Origin: Bacillota bacterium
GTDB lineage: Bacteria; Bacillota; Negativicutes; Sporomusales; Sporomusaceae
Reading direction: 5' to 3'
Assembly (NCBI GenBank): GCA_017889705.1
Contig: JAGGAB010000041.1
Location: 1 to 33,905 of the forward strand
Length of the DNA stretch: 33,905 nucleotides
Shown: piece after piece, positions 6,317-15,444 of the stretch
How the letters are laid out: each line of letters starts with the position of its first letter
Position numbering within the stretch: position 1 is the first letter of the stretch
Translations under genes and position numbers: made by a program
Notes under the pieces: model-generated
Seen by the model: only the letters and a program-made list of their open reading frames with translations
What the model was told of the DNA's origin: nothing
Databases searched by the model: none

Positions 6317-7678
6317 TTACCGGCGGCGCGGCATCTTACGGGATTCTACCGGTCTTACTTCCGGCCCCACCCGTATTACAGTGTTGTCCGGAGCATATTT
6401 GTCATGTGATATGACTTCGCGCCTTAGTTCTTTTCCTGAATCATTACGTATGATGCGGACAACCGTTACTTCATAGCCCGGTTTCCCCGGCTTTTCCACT
6501 TTATTTTCACCAGGCGCGAGAGCCGCGTCGGTCTTTTTAATAATTGCCGGTTGGATCACTTGCTGCTCGGTTGTAATAATATCAATATTTTTTTCCAGCA
6601 CCCGCTGGCCAAAGATTCCGACATGCAGCTTGTTATCGATAATCTCAGCCATTATCATAATTGGCGCTTGGCTGCTGTTTATAAACTTAAGATCCAGTAC
6701 ATCATACACAACAGTGGCGTCTCGCCCCAGCGGTACATAAGCCAGCGGTTTAGAATGGTTGGTGCGTTCAACAACAGTAAGTCCTGCGAGCAGTACTGTG
6801 TTATATAAGGTTGAGGAAACCTGGCATACGCCGCCGCCGACTCCTGGTACAAACTCACCATTGATTATCTCCATAGCTTCTTTAAAGCCCTGTGATTTTT
6901 CCCGCGGCCCAACCGTATCATTATAGGAAAAGGTTTGGCCGGGATATAAGAGTTTGCCGGTAATTTTCTGTGCTGACAATTTTACATTGGCCGTCCTATT
7001 AACGTCCTCAGCATTAAACTGGGTAGTATACACAGCCACAAGTTCTTTGATGCCACTTTCCGCAAGAGCATTTGCCGTAATCTCGGGATGAATTGCGGTA
7101 ACCGGCAAGGGGATGGTAGCGCTATCGCTTCGGTTGAGCGCAAGCACAATTAGCTCTTTCAATTCTCCCGCATTAAGTTCGCGTCCTTCCTGCTCAGGGA
7201 TAACTCTTCCTGACAAGAGGCTTACGGTTGCATTACATGGCGGACGGCTAACACTCTCTCGCAACTGTTCAATAATACTGTCCAATTTATTTTCATTATA
7301 CTTGATTTTAAGAGGAATAGACCAGCCCTCTTTTTCGGCACTGCGAATATTTTTTATCCGGGTCCACCAAGAATCATCCCGCCCAAATTGCCAAACGGCA
7401 TCAGTTGTCGCTTCAACGTCAATACAATAATTTAGATTTTCGGGTTCAACCCGGTAGGCTCTATCCTCATAGGATAATAAAATGGGCCTGGCCTTTTGAT
7501 CCTTTTGCCACGCGGTAAGTAGTTGAACTACTTCTTCCCGGGTTTTCCCGCCGACTTCAATATTAGCAACAGCTACCCCCTGATAAACCTGCTGAGAAAA
7601 CAAGGGACGGGATAGCCAAAAAACTATCACCATTGCCATACTTATTGTCACTGCCAGAATACCGGCCCACCGTTTCAC
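6317..7678 (-). CDS. VanW-family exported protein with putative peptidoglycan-binding and G5 domains
   Basis: 453 residues. Residues 5-27 form one N-terminal hydrophobic anchor or signal. Residues 40-220 resemble the PG_binding_4 repeats found ahead of VanW domains. The VanW domain follows (about 230-370) with the signature GPREKSQGFKEA and GGGVCQVSSTLYNTVLLAG. The tail (about 395-445, KPGYEVTVVRIIRNDSGKEL...) looks like a G5-type beta domain. Function is not established; VanW was named from vancomycin gene clusters but most members, as here, are unlinked to resistance genes. It probably works on or at the wall outside the membrane. GTG start overlaps the rlmB stop in a GTGA, so the two are translationally coupled. 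Confidence 0.88.
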   Translation of the reverse strand: MKRWAGILAVTISMAMVIVFWLSRPLFSQQVYQGVAVANIEVGGKTREEVVQLLTAWQKDQKARPILLSYEDRAYRVEPENLNYCIDVEATTDAVWQFGRDDSWWTRIKNIRSAEKEGWSIPLKIKYNENKLDSIIEQLRESVSRPPCNATVSLLSGRVIPEQEGRELNAGELKELIVLALNRSDSATIPLPVTAIHPEITANALAESGIKELVAVYTTQFNAEDVNRTANVKLSAQKITGKLLYPGQTFSYNDTVGPREKSQGFKEAMEIINGEFVPGVGGGVCQVSSTLYNTVLLAGLTVVERTNHSKPLAYVPLGRDATVVYDVLDLKFINSSQAPIMIMAEIIDNKLHVGIFGQRVLEKNIDIITTEQQVIQPAIIKKTDAALAPGENKVEKPGKPGYEVTVVRIIRNDSGKELRREVISHDKYAPDNTVIRVGPEVRPVESRKMPRRR

Positions 7679-8427
7679 TTTGCTCTCAGCTCCCTTTGTT
7701 TAAGAACTTCATAAAGCAATAACGAACAAGCCACCGAAGCGTTTAGAGATGTAATCTGTCCCCGCATAGGAATTTTTACAATAAAATCACAGGCTTCTTT
7801 GGTCAAACGCCCCATGCCTTCTCCTTCACTGCCAACAACAATAACTACCGGTCCTGTAAGATCAGCTTCATAATAATCTTGGGTTCCATCCATATCGGCT
7901 CCCACTACCCACAGGCCCTGTTTTTTTAATGTTTTGAGGGTCTGTGACACGTTACCGATTCTGGCAACCGGAACATGCTCAATAGCCCCTGCCGAAGTTT
8001 TGGCCACCGTCTGAGTAAGTGGACAGCTGCGCCGCTTGGGAATTAGCACACCATGAACCCCGGTGGCATCTGAGGTGCGCAGTATCGCCCCTACATTGTG
8101 GGGATCGGCAAGTTCATCCAGCAGCACCAAAAAAGGCGGTTCATTTTTTGCGTAAGCGGCTGCCAGCATATCCTCAACTTCCACATACGCCACAGGTGCC
8201 GCCAGCGCAACCACACCCTGGTGCCGCACACCTGCCGCCAACTGATCAAGTTTTGCCGGTTCGACCTCTTGGATAATGAGGCCGCGTTCACGCGCCTGGC
8301 TGACAATCTCACGAACCGATCCCTGACGGTCTCCTTTGGCAATAAGAATTTTATTCAATGACCGTCCGGCTTTTAGCGCTTCAAGCACACCATTACGGCC
8401 TACAACGATTTCTACATCATCAGACAT
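7675..8427 (-). CDS. rlmB: 23S rRNA 2'-O-methyltransferase RlmB (TrmH/SpoU family)
   Basis: 250 residues. An N-terminal L30e-like substrate-binding domain (residues 1-80; VGRNGVLEALKAGRSLNKIL) is followed by a SPOUT knot domain with the three family motifs: ADPHNVGAILRTSDATG, VVGSEGEGM and IPMRGQITSLNASVACS. The family methylates the 2'-OH of a conserved guanosine (G2251 in E. coli) in 23S rRNA. GGAGGAG precedes the ATG. The neighbours (cysS-mrnC-thyX upstream, rae1-sigH downstream) agree with B. subtilis YacO. A terminator lies upstream, after the HD-GYP gene, so rlmB may start a new transcription unit. Confidence 0.94.
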   Translation of the reverse strand: MSDDVEIVVGRNGVLEALKAGRSLNKILIAKGDRQGSVREIVSQARERGLIIQEVEPAKLDQLAAGVRHQGVVALAAPVAYVEVEDMLAAAYAKNEPPFLVLLDELADPHNVGAILRTSDATGVHGVLIPKRRSCPLTQTVAKTSAGAIEHVPVARIGNVSQTLKTLKKQGLWVVGADMDGTQDYYEADLTGPVVIVVGSEGEGMGRLTKEACDFIVKIPMRGQITSLNASVACSLLLYEVLKQRELRAK

Positions 8428-8570
8428 TCTTCTACACTCCTCCGGCCAATGCCGTATTCTAAACTGGTTTTTGATAGTAACCCTACCCCGCGAATCCAGC
8501 TTCTATCAGTGGTGGTTTGACTCAGACGCGTTTTGACATTGTCTGAAGTTAAGTCTACTTTATTATTATG

Positions 8571-8602
8571 AAAAAACGGCAGAATATAATCCTGCCGTTT
8601 TC
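8571..8602 (-). terminator. Rho-independent terminator after the HD-GYP gene
   Basis: Minus-strand stem AAAACGGCAG / CTGCCGTTTT with a 9-base loop, followed by TTTTTT. It lies about 30 bases downstream of the HD-GYP stop codon. Confidence 0.9.
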
Positions 8603-8630
8603 ATGGTCGTGCGGAAATATGCCGGGATCT

Positions 8631-9686
8631 TTAGGAAACATCAGCAATATAAATGCCAGGGTTGGTTTCCATATCAATTGTTAGTGTTTGATTAACGCGC
8701 GCACCATCCGCATTCTTAGTTATTGTAAGAATCGGTTTAGTTCTGAGCGCATCTGCATAATCATTGACAATACCTACTGCCTGATTATTTAACCGAACAA
8801 TAGCTCCTAATGGATATATGGCTACATTGCTAACCAATGCCCGGATAAGCTCGGGATTAAAATATGAGGCTCCCGCTTTGCCAATTATCGCTAATGTATC
8901 ATAGACAGATAAGGCTTTGCGGTAAGGAGTATTTAATGTCATGGAAGAGTATACGTCCGCAATTGCCGTAATCTGTGCAAACTCATGAATAGAGTCTTCT
9001 TTGGTTCCCCGCGGATAACCACTGCCATCAAAACGTTCATGATGCTGCAATGCGCAGTTGGCCGAGGAAAGACTTATCTCCGGATTGCGTTGGAGTATCT
9101 CATATCCTTTTTCGGTATGCTGCTTAACAATCGCCATTTCTTCCGGCGTTAATGTTCCAGGCTTATTAATAATTTCTCGCGAAATGGTGATCATACCCAC
9201 ATCACGCAGCAGCGCTCCCAGCCCCAGATCCCGCAGCCGCATTCCCTCGATATCGCGGCTGATGCCGATCATCATGGCAAAGAAATAGCCGCATACCGCG
9301 TGTTTGAACATATAGTCGTTGCAATTTTGCATAGCGGTAAATAACGGTTGAAGGTCTTTAAGCATGCAGCACTCATCTAACAGTGTCATTACCCGACCTT
9401 TAACGGAATCAATCTGCACATACTTGCCTACCCGTATTTCATCAAGAGCTAAATGGGCTGCCATAACAAATTCATTTTTAGCATTTTGGGCAACTATGTC
9501 ATTTTCATCAATTAACAGAGCATCGCCTTGCACATAGATATACTTTATGTCAAGTTCAGCAATTTTGGAAATATGAAACTCCGTCAGTTCAACACCACTG
9601 TTTAATATTACCTGACCGTTCATTCCATATACTGGTTGGGCCAGTACCATTCCCTCAGCAATACTATCCTGAAGCACACGCCTCAC
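8631..9686 (-). CDS. HD-GYP domain protein with altered HD motif
   Basis: 351 residues. A roughly 110-residue N-terminal region (start resembles DUF3391-type leaders: ...GMVLAQPVYGMNGQVILNSG) precedes an HD-GYP domain, the type that usually degrades cyclic di-GMP. Seen: H129 (KHAVCGYFF), H190 (VKQHTEKGYEIL), H215-H216 (QHHERFDGSGYPRG), and D244 (AIADVYSSMT). The central ALLHDIGK motif reads ALLRDVGM here, so the HD histidine is Arg161 (CGT, 9204-9206) and the following Lys is Met. Activity may therefore be lost or changed and the protein may act as a sensor. GTG start with GGAGG upstream. Lies between thyX and rlmB and ends at a strong terminator. Confidence 0.88.
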   Translation of the reverse strand: MRRVLQDSIAEGMVLAQPVYGMNGQVILNSGVELTEFHISKIAELDIKYIYVQGDALLIDENDIVAQNAKNEFVMAAHLALDEIRVGKYVQIDSVKGRVMTLLDECCMLKDLQPLFTAMQNCNDYMFKHAVCGYFFAMMIGISRDIEGMRLRDLGLGALLRDVGMITISREIINKPGTLTPEEMAIVKQHTEKGYEILQRNPEISLSSANCALQHHERFDGSGYPRGTKEDSIHEFAQITAIADVYSSMTLNTPYRKALSVYDTLAIIGKAGASYFNPELIRALVSNVAIYPLGAIVRLNNQAVGIVNDYADALRTKPILTITKNADGARVNQTLTIDMETNPGIYIADVS

Positions 9687-9771
9687 AGCAAATTACCTCC
9701 AACAATTCAATATGTTATTTAAACATACGCCTTGTATATGTATGCATTTTTCTTATTATCTTGTACATCTT

Positions 9772-10452
9772 CTACTTATTTGCAGTAATTCCTGCTAAAC
9801 GACCACAAGTCATTTGGCCTTCCGGACAATATCCGCTTGCCACACAGGTTGGGCCAGCTTTGGCAAATAACCGCGGCGCTACCACCTGCACCTCTGTTAG
9901 CATGGCATTAGCCAATTTGCGTATTTCCCACTGCGCCCGCTGACAGCAGCGCTTTTCAAAGAAGTGCAACAATGAACGGGCATTCATGGTCACCACAATT
10001 TTAGTTTCAGTCGCATTTGCCAGTACATAACGGGCATCTTCCTGATGCACACCCAGTTCTACCAGCTCGTCATATACTTGTTGTACCTGCTGCATCAGCG
10101 CTTCGAATTTGGCTTTGGCTTCCGGCCTGGCCGCAACCGTCGGCGGCAGGATGTATTCAAAACCATGTTCGGCCACATAGCGCTGGGATTGCTGCGAATA
10201 TGAAGCAATTCGATGGCGGACAAGTTGATGGGTTAGTACGCGGGAAATCCCTTCAATCGCAAAGGTAAAGCTAGCATGCTCGAAGGTTGACAAGTGCCCC
10301 ATTTCGCTTAATTTGCCAACAAGCTTGTCTACTTGTGCGTCAGACATATTTTGTTCCAGTTCCTCTGCCCCGGTTGCCGAGTAGCAAAGGCGGGCAGACA
10401 TGGCTACCGCCCGTTCAGGGTCTGGGGTGTATTTAATTAGTTTTACTCTCAC
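9772..10452 (-). CDS. thyX: Flavin-dependent thymidylate synthase ThyX
   Basis: Makes dTMP from dUMP using methylenetetrahydrofolate and reduced FAD, without a ThyA-type dihydrofolate by-product. 226 residues, normal length. The ThyX signature RHR-x7-S is present at residues 79-89 ([11 protein letters not shown]) with SQR following, and H53/H59 in the [14 protein letters not shown] segment match the family. GTG start with AGGAGA 9 bases upstream. It sits 21 bases after mrnC, in the cysE-cysS-mrnC transcription unit. Confidence 0.96.
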   Translation of the reverse strand: MRVKLIKYTPDPERAVAMSARLCYSATGAEELEQNMSDAQVDKLVGKLSEMGHLSTFEHASFTFAIEGISRVLTHQLVRHRIASYSQQSQRYVAEHGFEYILPPTVAARPEAKAKFEALMQQVQQVYDELVELGVHQEDARYVLANATETKIVVTMNARSLLHFFEKRCCQRAQWEIRKLANAMLTEVQVVAPRLFAKAGPTCVASGYCPEGQMTCGRLAGITANK

Positions 10453-10473
10453 AGCAGCAACTCTCCTATTTTG

Positions 10474-10971
10474 CTATTTAGGGGAAACATTCGCCATTTC
10501 CCGGGAAATAACGGCAAAAGCTTTATCCACAATTTCCGACAGCCGTTCTTGCCGCTTTTGCAGATACAAAAAGCCGACAAGTGCCTCAAACCCGGTAGCC
10601 CAGCGGTATTCCGCAATGGACGCGCTCTTAGGCACTGTTGATTTGGCGTTACGTCCCCGTCTGACAATATCCGTTTCTTCTGATGACAATTCTGATTCCA
10701 GTGCTTTAATTGCTTTAGACTGCATAACAGCTGAGACAATTTTGGCATCAAAGGTATGAAGCACTCTTACTTTGTTCTGTTCATAGGCAAGTAAGCGGCT
10801 GCGCACATACAACGTAAAGTAAGCATCGCCAATATAGGCCAGCACCAGCGCAGGCATACGTTCTGTCGGAATTTCTTCATATTTACCTGGGGCAAGCTCA
10901 CCGGCTTCATTTACTACAAAAAAGTTATCGACTAATTTTTGAAAGTGGTCAAAATTCACTGTCTTTTCCAC
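10474..10971 (-). CDS. mrnC: Mini-ribonuclease III (MrnC)
   Basis: 165 residues, an RNase III catalytic domain without the double-stranded RNA-binding domain. The domain core is seen in LAYIGDAYFTLYVRSRLL, VSAVMQSKAIKALE and YRWATGFEALVGFLYLQ, with the acidic residues expected for metal binding (D48 in IGDA, E106/E113 region). In B. subtilis MrnC trims the 3' and 5' ends of 23S rRNA precursor. It starts at a GTG inside the end of cysS (16-base overlap), so translation is coupled. Confidence 0.94.
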   Translation of the reverse strand: MEKTVNFDHFQKLVDNFFVVNEAGELAPGKYEEIPTERMPALVLAYIGDAYFTLYVRSRLLAYEQNKVRVLHTFDAKIVSAVMQSKAIKALESELSSEETDIVRRGRNAKSTVPKSASIAEYRWATGFEALVGFLYLQKRQERLSEIVDKAFAVISREMANVSPK

Positions 10972-12398
10972 CTTACCCCTTGCGGTGAATCTTCAAGAAC
11001 AATGCCGGTCGCCGCCAGTTTGTCGCGAATTTGGTCGGCAGTCGCCCAGTCCTTTTTCTGGCGTGCTTCCTGACGTATTTCAATGATTATATCCATTAAG
11101 GCATCTACCAGCTCGGCATTACCATCCTGAGCCGCCGCATCATTAGCATGCAAAATACCCAAAATATCTGCCATCTGTCCATATATCTGTCCGGCCTGTT
11201 CCAAGGACTCGGCATCCAAACCGGCTTTGCCGCCGGTAACTTTACTGTGATAGATATTAATCTCTTTTGCGAGTCCAAACATAACGCCAATCGCCAGTGC
11301 AGTATTAAAATCATCGTCCATAGCCGCTTTAAATTCATTCATAGCCTGCACAGCTGCCAGCACCAATGCTTGCGCATCTTCGCCACCGGCGTTAGCCGGC
11401 AATTTTTTCAATTGCTGCAGATTGGCTTCAGCAGTTTTAAGGCGCTCTAAACTGCGCCCGGCTTCCTGCAAACGTTCGTCGCTAAAATCGAGCGGGCTCC
11501 GGTAATGGGTGGATAATACAAAAAACCGGACAATCTCCGGACGGAAATGTTCCAGAATATCAATGACCAAAAAGAAATTGCCGAGCGATTTGCTCATCTT
11601 CTCTTCATTGACAGTTATAAAGCCATTATGCAACCAATAACGGACAAATGGTTCATGACCGGTAAATGCTTCTGACTGGGCAATTTCATTTTCATGATGC
11701 GGAAACACTAGGTCACTGCCGCCACCGTGGAAGTCAAAGCTGGATCCCAGGTATTTGTACGACATAACCGAACACTCGATATGCCAGCCAGGCCGCCCAG
11801 GTCCCCAGGGGCTTTCCCACGATGGTTCACCCGGTTTGGCGCTTTTCCATAAAGCAAAATCCATCGGATGCTTTTTCCGGTCATCCACATCAACCCTGGC
11901 ACCAGCCTGCATATCCTCAATATTGCGACCGCTCAGTTTACCATAGTCAGGAAAAGTTTCCACACTATAATAAACATCGCCGTCCACCACATAAGCAAAA
12001 TTCTTGCCGACAAGTTCTTTAACCATCGCCACAATCTCAGGGATATGATCGGAAACTTTGGGATATACATGAGCCCGGCGAATATTGAGCTTATCCATAA
12101 CCTCAAAGTAAGAAGCAATATATCGGTTAGCAATTACATCCCAAGTAACCTGTTCTTTTTTGGCGGTATTAATAATTTTATCGTCAATATCAGTGAAGTT
12201 CTGAATATGATAAACTTCATATCCTGTATATTCAAGATACCGCCGGATAACATCCCAGGTGATAAAAGGCCGGGCGTTGCCAATGTGCGGGTGGTTATAG
12301 GGAGTTACCCCACAGACATACATTTTTACTTTTCCCGGCGTCAGCGGCACAAACTCTTCTTTTTGTTTTGTCAGGGTATTATATACTTTTAGACTCAT
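10956..12398 (-). CDS. cysS: Cysteine--tRNA ligase
   Basis: 480 residues, normal for the class I enzyme. HIGH-type motif PHIGN at 37-41, catalytic KMSKS in [10 protein letters not shown], and zinc ligands including C29 (YVCGVTPYN), the ECSVMS Cys and the [11 protein letters not shown] histidine. The C-terminal DALR-type helices end in the usual [28 protein letters not shown] precedes the ATG. Its start lies inside the 3' end of cysE (20-base overlap), and both are under a cysteine T-box. Confidence 0.98.
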   Translation of the reverse strand: MSLKVYNTLTKQKEEFVPLTPGKVKMYVCGVTPYNHPHIGNARPFITWDVIRRYLEYTGYEVYHIQNFTDIDDKIINTAKKEQVTWDVIANRYIASYFEVMDKLNIRRAHVYPKVSDHIPEIVAMVKELVGKNFAYVVDGDVYYSVETFPDYGKLSGRNIEDMQAGARVDVDDRKKHPMDFALWKSAKPGEPSWESPWGPGRPGWHIECSVMSYKYLGSSFDFHGGGSDLVFPHHENEIAQSEAFTGHEPFVRYWLHNGFITVNEEKMSKSLGNFFLVIDILEHFRPEIVRFFVLSTHYRSPLDFSDERLQEAGRSLERLKTAEANLQQLKKLPANAGGEDAQALVLAAVQAMNEFKAAMDDDFNTALAIGVMFGLAKEINIYHSKVTGGKAGLDAESLEQAGQIYGQMADILGILHANDAAAQDGNAELVDALMDIIIEIRQEARQKKDWATADQIRDKLAATGIVLEDSPQGVRWKRQ

Positions 12399-13062
12399 GC
12401 TTTTTTAACTCCTTTTCTAGGTTTCCGATCCGTGCTTCCATTCTCATTATATTGCGCTGCATGCAGTTCATCATTTCTACAACCGGATCTGGCAAATCAT
12501 CATGTTCCAGGTCAATTTCGTCTTCGCCGGGACGGCCGATTTTTACCCCTTCATGCCATACAATTTTGCCAGGTATACCGACAACGGTAGAATTTGGGGG
12601 GACTTCCCGCAGCACAACCGAACCTGCCCCAATTTTGGAATTATCGCCGACAGTAAATGAACCTAATACCTTGGCACCACTGGCCACAACCACATTATTG
12701 CCGATGGTCGGATGCCGCTTGCCTTTTTCCTTGCCGGTGCCGCCTAACGTTACGCCTTGATATAAAGTAACATTATTGCCGATTATACAGGTTTCACCAA
12801 TTACTACGCCAGTCGCATGATCAATAAACAGCCCCTCGCCAATTGTAGCTCCGGGGTGAACATCCACACCGGTTAATAATCGGTTAAAATAGCAAATCAT
12901 CCGCGGCACCAACACCCAGCCGCGTACAAATAAATAGTGTGAAATGCGATACAGCCAGATGGCATGCAGCCCCGGATAGCATAATAATACTTCCAGCACA
13001 CTCTTGGCTGCCGGGTCACGGTCAAACACTACGCTAACATCTTTTTTTATTCGTTTAAACAT
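12379..13062 (-). CDS. cysE: Serine O-acetyltransferase
   Basis: Acetylates L-serine with acetyl-CoA, the committed step to cysteine. 227 residues: a short N-terminal helical part followed by left-handed beta-helix hexapeptide repeats ([58 protein letters not shown]). The active-site His/Asp pair is in FIDHATG. The last 50 residues form a charged predicted helix. GGGAGGAG precedes the ATG. A T-box leader lies directly upstream, so synthesis should rise when charged tRNA-Cys is low. Confidence 0.96.
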   Translation of the reverse strand: MFKRIKKDVSVVFDRDPAAKSVLEVLLCYPGLHAIWLYRISHYLFVRGWVLVPRMICYFNRLLTGVDVHPGATIGEGLFIDHATGVVIGETCIIGNNVTLYQGVTLGGTGKEKGKRHPTIGNNVVVASGAKVLGSFTVGDNSKIGAGSVVLREVPPNSTVVGIPGKIVWHEGVKIGRPGEDEIDLEHDDLPDPVVEMMNCMQRNIMRMEARIGNLEKELKKHESKSI

Positions 13063-13131
13063 AGTATCTCCTCCCTAGTTAAAATTAGAGCATTGAGAAA
13101 ACACCGCTTTTGTAAATCATAGCAACTCAGG

Positions 13132-13390
13132 AAAATATAAAGCCACCATCTCTGTACAGAGACGGTGGCCCGTGGTTCCACTCTGCTTGGGCATAATAAT
13201 ACCCCTGCTTAATACTGATAACGGCAGTGACCGGTGTAGCCTACTTTCTTTCAGCTAGCCTGCTAACAGATGCATTTCGGTGATACCTTTCCCAGCGCCG
13301 CTTACAGCCAGTGACAGCGCCTCTCTGATGGTGGTAAACACGTACTTCTTCTGATCTTCGCATTTGCAAATATAAAAATAGGGTATAAGC
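13132..13390 (-). ncRNA. T-box leader, probably cysteine-specific, controlling cysE-cysS
   Basis: On the minus strand this region has the parts of a T-box riboswitch in order: a stem I with GAAGTACG and AGAGAG motifs, a specifier loop containing GAAATGCA just before the closing TCTG, the T-box core AGAGTGGAACCACGG (13174-13188), and a terminator built on GCCACC / GGTGGC (13142-13169) followed by TTTATATTTT. The likely specifier is TGC (13272-13274), a Cys codon followed by a purine, which fits the cysE-cysS genes downstream. B. subtilis has a cysteine T-box in the same position between gltX and cysE. Confidence 0.92.
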
Positions 13391-13392
13391 AA

Positions 13393-13422
13393 ATTATACT
13401 AACGGCAGCTTGACCATGTCAA
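13393..13422 (-). promoter_or_regulatory. Sigma-A promoter of the T-box/cysE transcript
   Basis: On the minus strand TTGACA, an 18-base spacer and TATAAT lie immediately upstream of the T-box leader. Between it and the gltX stop are two small hairpins (13432-13451 and 13479-13492), neither followed by a real T-run. Confidence 0.8.
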
Positions 13423-13493
13423 GCTACATTCGCGGTTAGATATTAAACCGCTTTCAAGCTAATGTGTCTGCCCCTAAACAGGTATTGACCTGC

Positions 13494-14954
13494 TTAGATT
13501 TTGGCAATCAGACAATCCATTCTTGCCAGCGTGCGTTCTTTACCAATGAGCGGAACCAGATTAATAAGTTCCGGCCCGTGCATTTTGCCAGTTATCGCAA
13601 TCCGAACCGGCATATATACCTTTTTGCCGCCTAATTTCAATTCTTTAGTAATGCCTTTTAGTATGGCCTGCACGGCAGCAGGTTCTACCGGTTCAAGAGC
13701 AGCAAGCTTGCTTTTGAAAGCTTCCATAACAACCGGGATATCCGGGTCTTTCATAATTTCACGAGCTTCTTCATTTTCAAAGTTTATATCATCATTAAAA
13801 AATACATCAATATGTTCGGTGATTTGCGCCGCATAGCTGATATAACCCTGCAGTTCGGCAACCACCTTGACCAGCCAAGCGTGCTGCTCAGTAGTCAGTT
13901 CTTCGCCGATAAACCCGGCAGTTCGGAGATGAGGCAGGGCGAGTTCAGTAATAAGTTCAGAACTGGCCTGCTTAATATAATGGGCATTGATATGATTAAG
14001 TTTGTCGATGTCAAATACAGCCGGGTTCTTGGCAACCCGATCCATGGAAAATTCCCGGATAAGTTCTTCCTGGCTGAAAATTTCTTCTTCCCCAACAGGC
14101 GACCAGCCTAACAGTGCCAGGAAATTGACAAGTCCCTCAGGTAAGTATCCCAAGTTTTTATATTGCTCAACCGAGGTTGCGCCATGCCGCTTACTCATCT
14201 TGGTACGATCCTTACCCAGGATGAGAGAAATATGACCAAATTGAGGCAACTCCAGGCCAAGTGCCTGATATAAGAGGATTTGGCGGGGTGTGTTGGATAA
14301 ATGTTCTTCCGCCCGAATAACATGGGTTATTTTCATAAGTGCATCATCAAGTACAACTGCATAGTTATATACAGGAATTCCGTCTGATTTAACAATGACA
14401 AAGTCGCCTACGCCATTGGATTCAAAACTTACAGTATCGCGCACCAAATCTTTAAAAATAATCTGCTGATTACCAGGCACCCTAAACCGCACGGTAGGCT
14501 TGCGTCCTTCCGCAATAAACCTGTCACGGTCCGCCTGGCTCAAGTCACGACACCGACCACTATAAAGCGGGTTTTCACCCTTATCCATTTGTGCCTGACG
14601 CTCAGCATCAAGCTCCTCTTCTGTACAGTAACAGTGGTAGGCATGTCCTTCATCCAACAATTGCTGTGTATACTGACGGTAAGTATCCAGCCGTTCGGTT
14701 TGCCGATAAGGGCCATATTCACCACCAACATCAATTCCCTCATCCCATTCAATACCCAGCCAACGCAATGATGCCTTAATATTTTCTTCAGACTCCCGAG
14801 TTGAGCGCTCTAAGTCGGTATCTTCAATCCGCAGAATCAGCTTGCCATCTTCTTTGCGTGCCAACAGCCAGTTAAACAGTGCTGACCGCGCTCCCCCGAT
14901 GTGAAACGGCCCTGTCGGGCTAGGAGCAAACCTCACTCTAAGTTCTTGTTTCAT
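13494..14954 (-). CDS. gltX: Glutamate--tRNA ligase
   Basis: 486 residues, class I synthetase. HIGH-type motif FHIGGARSALFN at 17-28, KMSKR motif in GKDRTKMSKRHGATS, and the YHCYCTEEEL segment with Cys residues typical of the zinc-binding region. In Firmicutes this enzyme often also charges tRNA-Gln for later amidation; whether it does so here cannot be told. AAGGGG precedes the ATG. Upstream neighbour is a small exported protein ended by a terminator, so gltX starts from its own promoter. Downstream is the T-box. Confidence 0.97.
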   Translation of the reverse strand: MKQELRVRFAPSPTGPFHIGGARSALFNWLLARKEDGKLILRIEDTDLERSTRESEENIKASLRWLGIEWDEGIDVGGEYGPYRQTERLDTYRQYTQQLLDEGHAYHCYCTEEELDAERQAQMDKGENPLYSGRCRDLSQADRDRFIAEGRKPTVRFRVPGNQQIIFKDLVRDTVSFESNGVGDFVIVKSDGIPVYNYAVVLDDALMKITHVIRAEEHLSNTPRQILLYQALGLELPQFGHISLILGKDRTKMSKRHGATSVEQYKNLGYLPEGLVNFLALLGWSPVGEEEIFSQEELIREFSMDRVAKNPAVFDIDKLNHINAHYIKQASSELITELALPHLRTAGFIGEELTTEQHAWLVKVVAELQGYISYAAQITEHIDVFFNDDINFENEEAREIMKDPDIPVVMEAFKSKLAALEPVEPAAVQAILKGITKELKLGGKKVYMPVRIAITGKMHGPELINLVPLIGKERTLARMDCLIAKI

Positions 14955-15007
14955 TTATATATACCCCTTCCATTTATCGAGTAATTTCGTCATGTCAATC
15001 ATTGTAT

Positions 15008-15036
15008 ATTTTAGCAGATTCTACGCCAGCATGCAA
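15008..15036 (-). promoter_or_regulatory. Candidate promoter of gltX
   Basis: On the minus strand TTGCAT, 17 bases, TAAAAT, about 55 bases ahead of the gltX start and just past the terminator of the upstream gene. Confidence 0.5.
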
Positions 15037-15076
15037 AATAAAAAGCGTGCTGCTGACTATTAGCCGCAGCACACGT
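15037..15076 (-). terminator. Rho-independent terminator after the small exported gene
   Basis: Minus-strand stem GTGCTGC / GCAGCAC with a 12-base loop, followed by GCTTTTTATTTT. It lies 8 bases beyond the stop codon of the upstream gene. Confidence 0.88.
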
Positions 15077-15083
15077 ATGATTA

Positions 15084-15365
15084 TTATTCTATTTTAACCA
15101 CAAACATTCCGCCTACAATATCAGGAATAATTAAAGTTGTATTGGCATGACTCCCATTATGAACTACCGGTTTAACTCCGTCTGCCAACAGCGCCAGCCG
15201 CCACACGAGCGTGTTATCAATCCAGAGTTCACCGCAAGTTGCTCCCTCTTGCCGGGCAATCACCACATTAAAATTTAGATCTGCCGCCAGTCCCCATGCC
15301 GGACAAAACATAACCAGTACGGCCAGTAGCAGAGATACTGTTATTTTCCGTATTGATTTGCGCAT
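15084..15365 (-). CDS. Small exported protein of unknown function
   Basis: I do not recognise this family. 93 residues from the ATG at 15365, chosen because GGGAGG lies 7 bases upstream (the frame opens 7 codons earlier without a ribosome site). Residues 1-28 look like a signal peptide: RKSIRK then a hydrophobic run and a cleavage-like AWGLAAD. The mature 65 residues contain one Cys and a predicted beta-rich sequence (LNFNVVIARQEGATCGELW, then LIIPDIVGGMFVVKIE). It is a single-gene unit between ispDF and gltX with its own terminator. Confidence 0.7.
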   Translation of the reverse strand: MRKSIRKITVSLLLAVLVMFCPAWGLAADLNFNVVIARQEGATCGELWIDNTLVWRLALLADGVKPVVHNGSHANTTLIIPDIVGGMFVVKIE

Positions 15366-15444
15366 AATCTGCCTCCCAGCTATCAATAGTAATTACCTAT
15401 AATATGTGTCACTGACAGGCTTTTATACAAATTATTTCTGGAGA

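Noticed and set aside
6317..7678. Vancomycin resistance gene
   Set aside because: VanW-family proteins are common in Firmicutes outside resistance clusters, and no vanA/vanH/vanX-type genes or two-component system lie nearby.
11868..12392. Open frame of 174 codons on the plus strand
   Set aside because: Fully antisense to cysS, a clear full-length gene; no ribosome site; composition reflects the opposite strand.
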